From positions 1 through 33,082 of the forward strand of contig SVGJ01000028.1 of the NCBI GenBank assembly GCA_015056415.1: DNA of 33,082 nucleotides, read 5' to 3'. Position 1 is the stretch's first letter; each line of letters starts with the position of its first letter. The stretch comes from Clostridiales bacterium (GTDB lineage Bacteria; Bacillota; Clostridia; Christensenellales; Aristaeellaceae). Of this stretch, positions 7,156-14,607 are shown one piece after another. The position numbers were made by a program, and so were the translations under genes. The notes under the pieces were generated by a model. That model did not search any database and was not told the origin of the DNA. It saw nothing but the letters and a program-made list of their open reading frames with translations.

Positions 7156-8130
7156 TCATTCCTCCAGCCAGCCGGTGAGCTGCGAAAGGGTCACGCGCCA
7201 CAGGCCGCTTTCGCGGCAAAGGCGCAGGATGCAGCCCGGATGCAGGGTTTCCCGGCCTTTATCCAGGGTGGCCGCGTCGAGGGTATAGGTGGCCTGGGTC
7301 CCGTCCAGCGTGACGCTGCCGCCGGTGACGATGCATTGGGAAAGCAGCGGCAGATTCTCCATAGCGGTCACGAAATCACTGTAGCTGACCCGCTCCACGC
7401 CGGTGGAGGGATCCCGCCGGGCGATGTACTGGTACAGGCGCTGCCAGTCGCGGCTGCGCCACAATTCGCACAGCAGCTCCATGGTGCGCCCGGGGGTCAG
7501 GAGCAGGCTGTCGTCGCGGGTCATGGGACCCACCAGCGCGGTGGATTGGGGATCGGCGAGGAAATAGCTCTCCTGCAGGCGCAGGCTGCCGCCGGTGGAA
7601 CTGGTTTGCTCCACGAGGATCTGCACCCGGTCGATGGCGCAGTTCTCGGTGATGGTGGCCACGATGCTCTGCATACACAGCCGGCGGCGCAGCTGCTGCT
7701 GGGCAGGGGTGCCGGCGCTGTCCTCCGGGTAGCCGGCGAGGATCTCCTTGCTCAGCGTGACGAACAGCGTGCGCCCCTGGGTGACGGTGGAGAGCACCTG
7801 CGTGCCCGCGGGGAAAAGCCCTGTCAGGTCGGTGGAGTGGGAGCCGGGGCCGGAGAGCAGCTCCGTGAGGAGCGAGAGCTCGTAGGGCCGGGAGGGGGAG
7901 TGGGTGATGATCCGCGTTTCCGGGGCGAGGAAGGGCTCGTTCAGGTAGCGGAAATACAGGGTAGCAGTCTCTCTGCTGTCGAGGCTGGCGGGAGCCTGAG
8001 CCTCAGGCAGGGCGGAGCGCACGCCGGGAACATTGGTGGCCGAGGCGCCGCCCTGGGGGAGCCTGGCGGTGGAACAGCCGGCGAGCGTCAGCGCGCACAG
8101 CGCCAGCAGGATCAGCAATCGCTTTTTCAC
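7156..8130 (-). CDS. GerMN-domain lipoprotein
   Basis: A 324-residue lipoprotein. MKKRLLILLALCALTLAGC has the lipobox LAGC with the lipidated Cys at 19. The GerMN domain is at about 52-175 (TLYFRYLNEPFLAPETR at the start, LLTELLSGPGS, and GRTLFVTLSKEIL in the middle). The last ~110 residues (from TMELLCELWRSRDWQRLY) look like a small alpha+beta NTF2-like domain. It starts at GTG 8130, overlapping the kinase stop by four bases (GTGA), with AAGGAGG ten bases before, and the next lipoprotein gene overlaps its end, so expression is tightly coupled with the two-component system. By analogy with LpqB beside MtrB it may tune the kinase, but this is inference. Confidence 0.78.
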   Translation of the reverse strand: MKKRLLILLALCALTLAGCSTARLPQGGASATNVPGVRSALPEAQAPASLDSRETATLYFRYLNEPFLAPETRIITHSPSRPYELSLLTELLSGPGSHSTDLTGLFPAGTQVLSTVTQGRTLFVTLSKEILAGYPEDSAGTPAQQQLRRRLCMQSIVATITENCAIDRVQILVEQTSSTGGSLRLQESYFLADPQSTALVGPMTRDDSLLLTPGRTMELLCELWRSRDWQRLYQYIARRDPSTGVERVSYSDFVTAMENLPLLSQCIVTGGSVTLDGTQATYTLDAATLDKGRETLHPGCILRLCRESGLWRVTLSQLTGWLEE

Positions 8131-9611
8131 GGGGCAGACACCTCCTTGCCGTCCATGGGAAGCCTGACGATAAAGGTGGAACCCTTGCCCGGGGCGCTGT
8201 CCACACTGATGGCGCCCTTGTGCAGCGTTACCAGCTGGCGCACGATGCTCAGGCCCAGGCCGGTGCCGCCGGTCTCGCGGGAGCGGGCTTTGTCCACCCG
8301 GTAGAAGCGCTCGAAGATGTGGCCCTGGTCCTCCTTGGGAATGCCCACGCCGTTGTCCTTCACGGCCAGGATGGCGGTGCGGCCCTCGGTGGTCAGGGAT
8401 ACGGTGACCTCGCCGCCATCGGGGGTATATTTCAGGCCGTTCTCGGTCAGGTTGTAGATGATCTGGCCCAGCTTGGTGCGGTCAGCCACCAGGTTGCAAC
8501 CGGGGGTGATGTGTCCGGTCAGGGCCTGACCGCGCTGCTCGGCGGCAGGGGTGAGCAGGCGCAGGGTCTCCTCCACCAGCTCGGAAAGGTTCACCATGGA
8601 GGGGTGCAGCTCCATGCGGCGGCTGTCCATCTGGGTGAGGGTCAGAAGGTCGGTGATGATACCGGTGAGGCGATCGATCTCGTGGTTCATATCCTGCATG
8701 AATTCTGCCCGGAGCTCAGCGGGCATATCCGGCTGATAGATCAGGCTTTCCAGCAGGATCTTCATGGTGGCCAGGGGTGTTTTCAATTCGTGGGAGGCGT
8801 TGGAAACAAACTGGTTGCGGCTGCGGTCCAGCCGCTCCAGCTGATCGGCCATGGTGTTGTAGCTTTCCGCCAGCTGGCGCAATTCGCCGGAGCCGCGCAC
8901 CTTCACACGGGCGGAAAGGTCGCCCTTGCCCATCTTCTGGATGGTGCGGTTCAGGGCGGCGATGGGATTGGTGATGACCCGGGCGAAGATCATGGCAACG
9001 GCCAGGGCGGCCAGGGCCACCACCACGAACACCCGCAGCAGCTGCTGCTGCACCTGGTTCAGACTGGTCATCATTTCCTGCACGGGCGCCACAAACAGCA
9101 ATACGCCCAGCCGTCCACGGGTGCCGATGATGCTGGCTGTGCAATAGGCCACGTATTCATCGGCGGCGTCAGCGGTGAGGGACTGCTGCGTCCCCTTGAG
9201 GTGGTGGATGCCGTAGGCGGTGCTTTCGCCGCCGGTGAGCACGGAAAGCACCTCCGGCAGCTGCAGGCGCACGCCGCACAGCCGGGAGAAGCTGTCGAAC
9301 TGCACCTTGCCGTCCTCATCGATGATCATCAGGCGGCCGCCCATCTCGCCGCCGGAGGAGACCAGCGCCTCCTGCAGGGCATCGGAGCGGGCAGACTGAA
9401 AAAGCGGCGCAAATGTCGTGGCCAGCTTTTCAACGGAAAGGCTGTCTTGACGGATGCGCTGCTCATAAAGATGCTCGCTGACCAGGTTGGTGAGAGAAGA
9501 GGCCATGATGGCGAAAGAACTGCCTATAATCAAAAGAAAGGCCAGCAGGATCTTCCACCTGATGCTGGCCCAAGGCAGGAGCTTAGTCCTTGTCCGTGAA
9601 ATAGTAACCAA
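8127..9611 (-). CDS. WalK/PhoR-like sensor histidine kinase
   Basis: A 494-residue membrane kinase. TM1 is at about 20-42, an extracellular sensor (dCache/PAS-like size) at 43-190, TM2 at about 192-212, HAMP at about 211-263, HisKA with the phosphoacceptor H274 (VSNASHELKTPLATM), and an ATPase domain with N box NLTENGLKYT (387-396), G1 DNGVGIP (419-425), F box FERFYRVD and G2 GGTGLGLSI (448-456). HAMP joins HisKA directly, with no PAS domain between, unlike Bacillus WalK. The only early in-frame start is TTG at 9611, which lies inside the end of the regulator gene (29-base overlap) and has a poor ribosome site, so the exact start is unsure. It pairs with the WalR-like regulator upstream and probably controls cell-wall genes. 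Confidence 0.88.
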   Translation of the reverse strand: MVTISRTRTKLLPWASIRWKILLAFLLIIGSSFAIMASSLTNLVSEHLYEQRIRQDSLSVEKLATTFAPLFQSARSDALQEALVSSGGEMGGRLMIIDEDGKVQFDSFSRLCGVRLQLPEVLSVLTGGESTAYGIHHLKGTQQSLTADAADEYVAYCTASIIGTRGRLGVLLFVAPVQEMMTSLNQVQQQLLRVFVVVALAALAVAMIFARVITNPIAALNRTIQKMGKGDLSARVKVRGSGELRQLAESYNTMADQLERLDRSRNQFVSNASHELKTPLATMKILLESLIYQPDMPAELRAEFMQDMNHEIDRLTGIITDLLTLTQMDSRRMELHPSMVNLSELVEETLRLLTPAAEQRGQALTGHITPGCNLVADRTKLGQIIYNLTENGLKYTPDGGEVTVSLTTEGRTAILAVKDNGVGIPKEDQGHIFERFYRVDKARSRETGGTGLGLSIVRQLVTLHKGAISVDSAPGKGSTFIVRLPMDGKEVSAP

Positions 9612-10275
9612 CTCCCCATTTGGTAAAGATAAATTCCGGCTGGGAGGTGTTGCGCTCGATCTTTTCGCGCAGGCGGCGGATGTGCACGTCCACGGTGCGG
9701 GCGTCGCCGGTATAATCGTATTTCCAGACGGTCTCCAGCATCTGCTCGCGGCTGAAGACCTTGCCGCGGTTGTTGATGAACAGCTGCAGCAGGTCGAACT
9801 CCTTGGCGGTGAGGCGTACCTCCTTGCCGGCCAGGGTCACGGTGCGCTTGATCAGGTTGACCTCCATATCGCGCACACGCAGGACCTTCTTTTCCTCCAC
9901 GGGCTGCATGCCGCCGGCCCGGCGCAGGATGGTCTTGATGCGGGCCTTGACCTCCAGGATGTTGAAGGGCTTGGTCATGTAATCGTCAGCGCCGTACTCC
10001 AGGCCCAGGATCTTGTCCATATCCTCGCCCTTGGCGGTGAGCATGATGATCGGCACATTGCTGTGCTCGCGGATGCGCTGACACACGCTGATGCCGTCCA
10101 GCTTGGGCAGCATCACATCCAGCAGGATCATATCATAGGGCGTCGCAAAGAACTTGGCCAGAGCCTCCTCGCCGTCCATGGCGCTGTCGGTCTCATAACC
10201 TTCCTGCTCCAAAGTGTATTTCAGCCCCTTGAGAATCAAAGGCTCGTCGTCAACCAGCAGAATGCGCTTGCCCAT
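9583..10275 (-). CDS. WalR-like OmpR-family response regulator
   Basis: A 230-residue regulator. The receiver domain has the acidic pair D9-D10, phosphoacceptor D53 (ILLDVMLP), T80 and K102 (TKPF). The winged-helix DNA-binding domain (about 132-227) ends in VWKYDYTGDARTVDVHIRRLREKIERN and KWGVGYYF. The stretch YDYxGDxRTVDVxxRRLREKIExN is close to that of WalR, which is why WalR is preferred over PhoP. ATG at 10275 is chosen because the family starts with this residue run; ATG at 10296 has a poorer ribosome site. By family it controls cell-wall hydrolases and membrane homeostasis, and it may act on the repeats before htrA. Confidence 0.88.
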   Translation of the reverse strand: MGKRILLVDDEPLILKGLKYTLEQEGYETDSAMDGEEALAKFFATPYDMILLDVMLPKLDGISVCQRIREHSNVPIIMLTAKGEDMDKILGLEYGADDYMTKPFNILEVKARIKTILRRAGGMQPVEEKKVLRVRDMEVNLIKRTVTLAGKEVRLTAKEFDLLQLFINNRGKVFSREQMLETVWKYDYTGDARTVDVHIRRLREKIERNTSQPEFIFTKWGVGYYFTDKD

Positions 10276-10325
10276 AAATCGTACATCCTTCCTCATTTGC
10301 AGCCCAAATAGATGGCGCTGATTAG

Positions 10326-10354
10326 ATTGTACGATAATTTATGAAATAAATCAA
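10326..10354 (-). promoter_or_regulatory. Promoter of the walR-like operon
   Basis: On the minus strand TTGATT (plus 10349-10354) and TACAAT (plus 10326-10331) are 17 bases apart. The site lies in the AT-rich gap between the LolD-like ATPase and the regulator, so the two-component operon has its own promoter, though read-through from the ATPase is possible because no terminator is visible in between. Confidence 0.65.
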
Positions 10355-10366
10355 GAGGTTTTGCAA

Positions 10367-11086
10367 TCATTTTGTAATAAATTTTGGTGAAATTTTGGAG
10401 AAAACAGGAATATCTTTGGCGGAATCGCTGATGATGCGCCCGGAGGCGATGGCAATCTGCCGCTGCGCCCGCTGGGCGACCACGGAATCGTGGGTAATGA
10501 GGAGGATGGTGCGGCCGGCGCGGTGCAGGTCATCAAGAAGGCTCAGCACCTCGGCGGTGGACTGGGCGTCCAGGTTGCCGGTGGGCTCATCCGCCAGCAG
10601 CACGGCGGGATCCCGGGCCAGCGCCCGCGCGATGGCCACCCGCTGCTGCTGGCCGCCGGAAAGCTGGCTGGGGGTGTGGCGGAGACGCTCGCCCAGGCCC
10701 ACCTGCTCCAGCAGCGCGCGGGCGGTGGCGGCGCGCTCCTTCGGGGGCTTGCCGCACAGCAGCAGCGGCAGGGCCACGTTTTCCTCGGCGGTGAGGCGGG
10801 GAAGAAGCTGGAACCCCTGGAACACAAAGCCGATCTCCTCGCCCCGCACCCGGGCCAGCTCCTCCTTGCCCAGGGTGGAAACGTCCCGGCCATGGAGGTG
10901 ATAGCTGCCGGAGGTGGGAGTGTCCAGACAGCCGAGAATGTGCATCAGTGTACTTTTGCCGCTGCCGCTGGGGCCCACGATGGCGGTGTACTCCCCCTCG
11001 CGTACGTGCAGGCTGACGTGATCCAGCGCGGCTACAGTTTTGCCGTTCATGGTGTAGAGCTTGGTCAGGCTTTCGGTGCGGATCAT
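10367..11086 (-). CDS. LolD/MacB-type ABC transporter ATP-binding protein
   Basis: A 239-residue ABC ATPase of the group that works with FtsX/MacB-type permeases. Walker A is GPSGSGKST (about 38-46), the Q loop FVFQGFQLLPRLTAEENV is typical of this group, the signature is LSGGQQQRVAIARAL, Walker B is VLLADEPTGNLD, and the switch His is in LLITHD. GGGAGG lies five bases before the ATG. No FtsX-type permease is nearby: the gene upstream is an ABC-2 permease with its own ATPase, and the gene downstream is the WalR-like regulator. The partner must be elsewhere, or it has been lost. The last ~15 residues beyond the ABC fold (IPVFSKISPKFITK) are not conserved in the family as far as I know. Confidence 0.88.
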   Translation of the reverse strand: MIRTESLTKLYTMNGKTVAALDHVSLHVREGEYTAIVGPSGSGKSTLMHILGCLDTPTSGSYHLHGRDVSTLGKEELARVRGEEIGFVFQGFQLLPRLTAEENVALPLLLCGKPPKERAATARALLEQVGLGERLRHTPSQLSGGQQQRVAIARALARDPAVLLADEPTGNLDAQSTAEVLSLLDDLHRAGRTILLITHDSVVAQRAQRQIAIASGRIISDSAKDIPVFSKISPKFITK

Positions 11087-11161
11087 GGCGGCCTCCCTGA
11101 AGAATCATGCTGGCCATTAGTATGTCGCCTGCCTGGGAGATCGATACAGGAAGGATGCCCT

Positions 11162-11893
11162 TTATTGCCTGTTCATCTGGCGCAGAAAGAGCAAAGCCGC
11201 GCCTGCCGTAACGATCGCCGCATAGCCCAGAATGATGGGCAGATGGGGCCACGCGTCGGCGAAGCTGCCGCTGACAAGAGCCCGTTCGAGCTCCACGGCA
11301 TGGACAAACGGCAGTACTCTGGCGATCCTGCCAAACGCGCCGCCGACAAGATCAAGGTCAAACCAGACGCCCGAAAGCCATGCGGAAAGATTCGTGAGCA
11401 GCGCGCCGCAGATGCCGCCGACCTGCTTGACGTTGAGTATACTGCCGCACAGCAGGCCCAGGGAGACATAGAACACCGCGATGGGCAGGATCATCAAAAC
11501 GGCATATGCGATATGGATGGTCAGGGGCAGCCCAAGCGCCATGGCGACGAGATAGCATACGCAGCCTTGCGCCGCCGCGATGGGAATGAGAGGCAGTATA
11601 TATCCCAGGATGTAATCCGCCGGCTGCAGGGGTGTGGTGTATAGCCTTTGCAGCAGGGCACTTTCCCTGTCTCTGGCGATCAGCGTAGCCGAAAAGAGGG
11701 TCATGAAGGACAGACCAAAGACGGCGATCCCGGGGGCCAGCCGTTCGATTTCAAACAGCGCGACGGGTATATTGGCCTGGATCGCGCTGAGAAGCAGCAG
11801 CAAAACAACAGGAAAGCCAAGGCCGAACATCAGATTCAGGGGATCCCGCAGGATCTCCCTGGCGCAGCGTTTCGCGAATGTGAGCATCCTCAT
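11162..11893 (-). CDS. ABC-2 type transporter permease
   Basis: A 243-residue membrane protein of the ABC-2 (DrrB/NatB-like) type. An N-terminal cytoplasmic stretch KRCAREILRDPLNLMFGLGFPVV, common in this family, precedes about six hydrophobic segments (roughly 23-40, 53-72, 97-120, 127-150, 160-180 and 217-236). Its start overlaps the stop of the ATPase gene by four bases (ATGA), so the two make one exporter. Exported drugs, lipids or peptides are typical of the family; the substrate cannot be told from sequence. Confidence 0.85.
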   Translation of the reverse strand: MRMLTFAKRCAREILRDPLNLMFGLGFPVVLLLLLSAIQANIPVALFEIERLAPGIAVFGLSFMTLFSATLIARDRESALLQRLYTTPLQPADYILGYILPLIPIAAAQGCVCYLVAMALGLPLTIHIAYAVLMILPIAVFYVSLGLLCGSILNVKQVGGICGALLTNLSAWLSGVWFDLDLVGGAFGRIARVLPFVHAVELERALVSGSFADAWPHLPIILGYAAIVTAGAALLFLRQMNRQ

Positions 11894-12618
11894 GACTTTT
11901 TCTCCTTCACGATCGAAATAAAGGCGTCCTCAAATCTTCTGGCTCCGGTTTGCTTCATCAGCTCATCTGCTGTGCCGGTGACCAGCAGTTCTCCGTTCCG
12001 CATAATGCCGATGCGGTCGGAAAGAGCCTCGGCCTCTTCCATGTAGTGGGTCGTAAGGATGATGGTGATCTTGCCCTTCAGGGCGCGGATGACATCCCAC
12101 AGCTCGCTCCGGGCGATCACGTCAAGGCCCAGGGTGGGCTCGTCAAGGAACAGGATCGAGGGCTCGCTGATCAGCGCCATGGCAATGCTGACCCTGCGCT
12201 GCCAGCCGCCGGAAAGCTTGCCTGCCTTTTGGGACAGGATATCCTCAAGGCCCAATTGCGCCGAGAGCTCCTGGATCCTGGCCAGGCGTTTTTCTTTGGC
12301 GAAGCCGTGAATGCCGCACATAAGCTCCAGGTTTTCCTTGACAGACAGATTGGGCGCGACGGCGGTTTCCTGCGGCGAAACACCGATCAGCCCTTTGACC
12401 TTCAGCACGTCGCGGATGATGCTGTGTCCACCCACAAGGGCGTCGCCGCTGGTGGGCTTTGAGAGGCAGGAAAGCATTTTGATGGTCGTTGTTTTGCCCG
12501 CGCCGTTGATGCCCAGCAGCGAAAAAAGCTCGCCCTGCCCAATGCGCAGGGTCAGCTTGTCAACGGCGGTCAGATCCTTGTAGCGCTTTGTCAGTTCGAT
12601 GGTTTGAATAGCGTCCAT
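11890..12618 (-). CDS. ABC-2 exporter ATP-binding protein (NatA/DrrA-like)
   Basis: A 242-residue ABC ATPase. Walker A is GINGAGKTT, the signature is LSGGWQRRVSIAMAL (W in place of the more usual M, Q or E), Walker B is ILFLDEPTLGLD, and the switch His is in LTTHYMEEAEAL. The C-terminal part is short, as in exporter ATPases. The start is ATG 12618, with AGGAGG at 12624-12629, five bases away; a longer reading frame upstream has no ribosome site and is dismissed. It pairs with the overlapping permease gene. A TATAAT box at 12650-12655 lies just upstream. Confidence 0.88.
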   Translation of the reverse strand: MDAIQTIELTKRYKDLTAVDKLTLRIGQGELFSLLGINGAGKTTTIKMLSCLSKPTSGDALVGGHSIIRDVLKVKGLIGVSPQETAVAPNLSVKENLELMCGIHGFAKEKRLARIQELSAQLGLEDILSQKAGKLSGGWQRRVSIAMALISEPSILFLDEPTLGLDVIARSELWDVIRALKGKITIILTTHYMEEAEALSDRIGIMRNGELLVTGTADELMKQTGARRFEDAFISIVKEKKS

Positions 12619-12649
12619 ATGCTCCTCCTGTGGTATTGCTTCCGGGCGT

Positions 12650-12655
12650 ATTATA
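12650..12655 (-). promoter_or_regulatory. -10 box for the ABC-2 exporter operon
   Basis: TATAAT on the minus strand, 31 bases before the start codon of the ATPase. I see no good -35 at 16-18 bases, so the promoter may need an activator or have an altered spacing. Confidence 0.45.
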
Positions 12656-12727
12656 GCAACCGGTTCGCCCAAAATGTTGATATTTGGCTCATCGGTCACT
12701 TTTTCGGCGTGAACGGTTTGCGGACAC

Positions 12728-12759
12728 AAAAAAAAGCACGATACCATATCGTGCTTTTT
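12728..12759 (-). terminator. Intrinsic terminator of the dipeptidase gene
   Basis: GCACGATA (12736-12743) and TATCGTGC (12747-12754) form a perfect 8-base stem around CCA, flanked by A-runs on one side and T-runs on the other. On the minus strand the stem is followed by eight T. The T-run on the plus strand makes it potentially bidirectional, but no plus gene ends here. Confidence 0.9.
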
Positions 12760-12776
12760 GTATCAGGGGATTCACA

Positions 12777-13676
12777 TCAGGCGATGCGCTTGAAATACGT
12801 CAGCAGGTTTTCGCCTGCGATGCCCGCGATGGCCGCGTCGTCGTAGCCCAGCTTGCGCAGCTCCTGCAGCAGGTTGGGGATCTCGCCGGGGTGGTTCATA
12901 TCGGCGGGGGTGACCTCGATGCCGTCGAAATCGGAGCCGAAGCCCACGATCCCAGCGCCGCCCAGCTGGCAGATGTGGTCGATGTGCCGGGCGATCAGCG
13001 CCGCGTCGGCCTTGCCGTCTTCGGAGAGGAAGTGGGGGTAGAAGTTCACGCCTACGAAGCCGCCCTCGCGGATCATCAGGCGAAGCTGCTCGTCGGTGAG
13101 GTTGCGGAAGTGGTCACAGAGCTTGCGGCAGCAGCTGTGGCTGGCCATGGGGGGCTTGTTGGTCTTGGCGAAGAGGTCGTAGAAGCCGGCCTCGTTCAGG
13201 TGGGAGACGTCCACCGCCATGCCTACGCGCTGCATTTCCCTGGCGACCTGCAGGCCATAGGCGGTGAGGCCGCGCTGGTCGCCGGATTTGGCGGCGTAGC
13301 CCAGGGCATTCTCGTTATTCCAGAGCAGAGCGGCCATGCGCACGCCCCTGGCGCGCCATTCCTCCACGGTGTGGATGCCTTTTTCGAAGACCTCGCCGCC
13401 CTCGATGGAGAGCATGAAGCAGCTCTCGCCGGGGATGGCGTCGGCGGGGTCGTCCACCTTGCGGACGCCGGCTTCGATGAGGCGGGGCATGGCGGCCAGC
13501 TCGGCGGACACGATGGCGTCCACGTCGCCCTTGTTGCCTTTGGGGCCGGTCCACAGGGCACAGACCTGGAGGGTCACGCCGCCGGAGCGGAGGCGCTCGG
13601 GGGTGATCATCAGGGGTGCGTTGGGCTGGAGGCCCATAGCGAAGAGGGTATCGGAGTGGGTATCGGCGATGTACAT
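12777..13676 (-). CDS. Membrane-dipeptidase family (peptidase M19) protein
   Basis: A 299-residue M19 (renal dipeptidase-like) metallopeptidase. Zinc ligands are visible as H7-x-D9 (ADTHSD), a glutamate in SIEGGE (E92), H159 (VDVSHLNE) and H180 (ASHSCC), followed by the conserved GFGSDFDG loop. The family hydrolyses a range of dipeptides, including mixed D/L ones. No signal peptide is present, so it is cytoplasmic. The start at 13676 is set by AAGGAG eight bases upstream and by the family's usual start at the first strand. Its upstream region is a copy of a repeated intergenic element, so its promoter, if any, lies within or beyond that repeat. A strong terminator follows. Confidence 0.88.
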   Translation of the reverse strand: MYIADTHSDTLFAMGLQPNAPLMITPERLRSGGVTLQVCALWTGPKGNKGDVDAIVSAELAAMPRLIEAGVRKVDDPADAIPGESCFMLSIEGGEVFEKGIHTVEEWRARGVRMAALLWNNENALGYAAKSGDQRGLTAYGLQVAREMQRVGMAVDVSHLNEAGFYDLFAKTNKPPMASHSCCRKLCDHFRNLTDEQLRLMIREGGFVGVNFYPHFLSEDGKADAALIARHIDHICQLGGAGIVGFGSDFDGIEVTPADMNHPGEIPNLLQELRKLGYDDAAIAGIAGENLLTYFKRIA

Positions 13677-14102
13677 GAGGAGGTCTCCTTTGCGCAAGCC
13701 CGGAGGCTTGGGGGATTTACAGGCTGGACCAGCCTGGGGGCGTACTTTTCGTCTCGGCGAAAAGTACCAAAAGCCGCCCGGGGGCCACAATGGAGGTGTG
13801 GCCCCCGGACCCCGGTGCACTTTTCAGGATCGCCTGCGAGCAAGCCTACGCGGGGCGACCTGTTACAGCAGGGTTGGCGGCGCGGGCAGCGCGCCACCCC
13901 ATGATCGTTTCCCGGCGTCTGGAAGGAGATCGCGTTGGGGGTATCGGACAGCTGGAACCGCTATGCCGCAGGCATACGTCGCGGCGCATCCGTTATGCGC
14001 CGTGACCCCTGCTGATATCGGAAACGCCCGGCCATCCAACAAGGGAGTCCAGAGGGATGAAATCCCTCTGGTGGGAGAGTTAAGAGGGGGCAAAGCCCCC
14101 TC
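13677..14102. other. Intergenic region (about 425 bases) filled by repeat copy 1 and palindromes
   Basis: No gene is supported here. Reading from the dipeptidase start it holds small hairpins (CAAGCC/GGCTTG at 13695-13710 and AGGCTGG/CCAGCCT at 13721-13735), then the ~295-base repeat copy 1, then two three-base-loop palindromes up to the rpiB stop. Short open frames in it share sequence with frames in copy 2 only because the DNA is repeated. Confidence 0.7.
13729..14024 (+). repeat. Structured intergenic repeat, copy 1
   Basis: About 295 bases repeated at 23692-23993 in the same orientation. The first 221 bases align without a gap with nine mismatches; then a ~35-base stretch differs, and a tail of about 40 bases (from CGTCGCGGCGCATCC) is identical. 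Nested perfect palindromes: 13742-13767 (10-base stem, loop TCTCGG), 13778-13808 (12-base stem), 13879-13895 (GGCGCG/CGCGCC) and 13982-14002 (CGGCGCAT/ATGCGCCG). It encodes no transposase. It may be a non-autonomous mobile element, a REP-like unit or a structured RNA. Confidence 0.85.
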
Positions 14103-14105
14103 TTA
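14050..14105. repeat. Two short palindromes with three-base loops
   Basis: CAGAGGGAT/ATCCCTCTG around GAA (14050-14070) and TAAGAGGGGGC/GCCCCCTCTTA around AAA (14081-14105). Both are perfect. The second includes the rpiB stop codon and may serve as its terminator on the minus strand, although no T-run follows. Three similar units follow repeat copy 2. Confidence 0.75.
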
Positions 14106-14549
14106 CAGCTCCTCGCCGTTTTCGATGGCGGTGAGGAGATCGACGCGGCGCTGGTGGCGGCCGCCTTCGAACTCGGCGGTGAGCCAGTGAGTTGCGATCA
14201 TTTTGGCCAGGTCGGGGCCGATGACGCGGGCGCCCATGGTGAGAATATTGCTGTTGTTGTGGCGCTTGGAGAGCTCGGCGCTGTACACATCGGAGCAGGT
14301 GCAGACGCGGGTGCCCTTCACCTTACTGGCGGCGATGCCGATGCCGATGCCCGTGCCGCACAGCAGGATGCCGCGGTCACATTCGCCGGATGCCACGGCC
14401 TTGGCGGCGCGGTAGCCGTAGATGGGATAATCGCAGCTGACGGCTTCGTTGGTGCCGAAGTCCTTATATTCCAGGTTCATGCTGTCCAGCAGTTTCATGA
14501 TCTCGTGCTTCATTTCGATGGCGGAGTGGTCGCAGGCAAGTGCAATCAT
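14103..14549 (-). CDS. rpiB: Ribose-5-phosphate isomerase B (RpiB/LacAB family)
   Basis: A 148-residue sugar-phosphate isomerase. Family marks are MIALACDHSAIEMK at the start, DYPIYGYRAAKAV, the active-site region GILLCGTGIGIGIAASK with the catalytic Cys, and HNNSNILTMGARVIG. It interconverts ribose 5-phosphate and ribulose 5-phosphate in the non-oxidative pentose phosphate pathway; allose-phosphate activity is known for some members. AAGGAGG lies upstream of the ATG at 14549. It stands alone between the repeat region and a divergent metal-transport operon. It could supply pentose phosphate to the same pool used by the split transketolase at 26.5 kb, but they are not linked in one operon. Confidence 0.9.
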   Translation of the reverse strand: MIALACDHSAIEMKHEIMKLLDSMNLEYKDFGTNEAVSCDYPIYGYRAAKAVASGECDRGILLCGTGIGIGIAASKVKGTRVCTCSDVYSAELSKRHNNSNILTMGARVIGPDLAKMIATHWLTAEFEGGRHQRRVDLLTAIENGEEL

Positions 14550-14578
14550 GGGGAAGCCTCCTTGAAGATTCTATTACA

Positions 14579-14607
14579 TTATTAAATATACGTGAAATAG
14601 CTTACAA
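14579..14607 (-). promoter_or_regulatory. Possible rpiB promoter sharing its -35 with the divergent promoter
   Basis: On the minus strand TTGTAA (plus 14602-14607) and TAATAA (plus 14579-14584) are 17 bases apart. The -35 hexamer is the complement of the TTACAA used by the plus-strand promoter. Other AT-rich -10 choices exist, so the call is moderate. Confidence 0.45.

Noticed and set aside
8220-9599. Long plus-strand open frame opposite the histidine kinase
   Set aside because: It is the antisense of a clear kinase with all its motifs; GC-rich DNA leaves such frames open by chance.
12619-12747. N-terminal extension of the ABC-2 ATPase
   Set aside because: It covers the -10 box and part of the terminator, while ATG 12618 has a perfect AGGAGG five bases away.
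13729-14105. CRISPR-like array
   Set aside because: The repeated items are palindromes of different sequence without regular spacers, and no cas genes are present.
13336-14190. Plus-strand open frame running through repeat copy 1 with similarity to frames in copy 2
   Set aside because: The likeness comes from the repeated DNA; the frame is antisense to the dipeptidase and rpiB at its ends and has no ribosome site.
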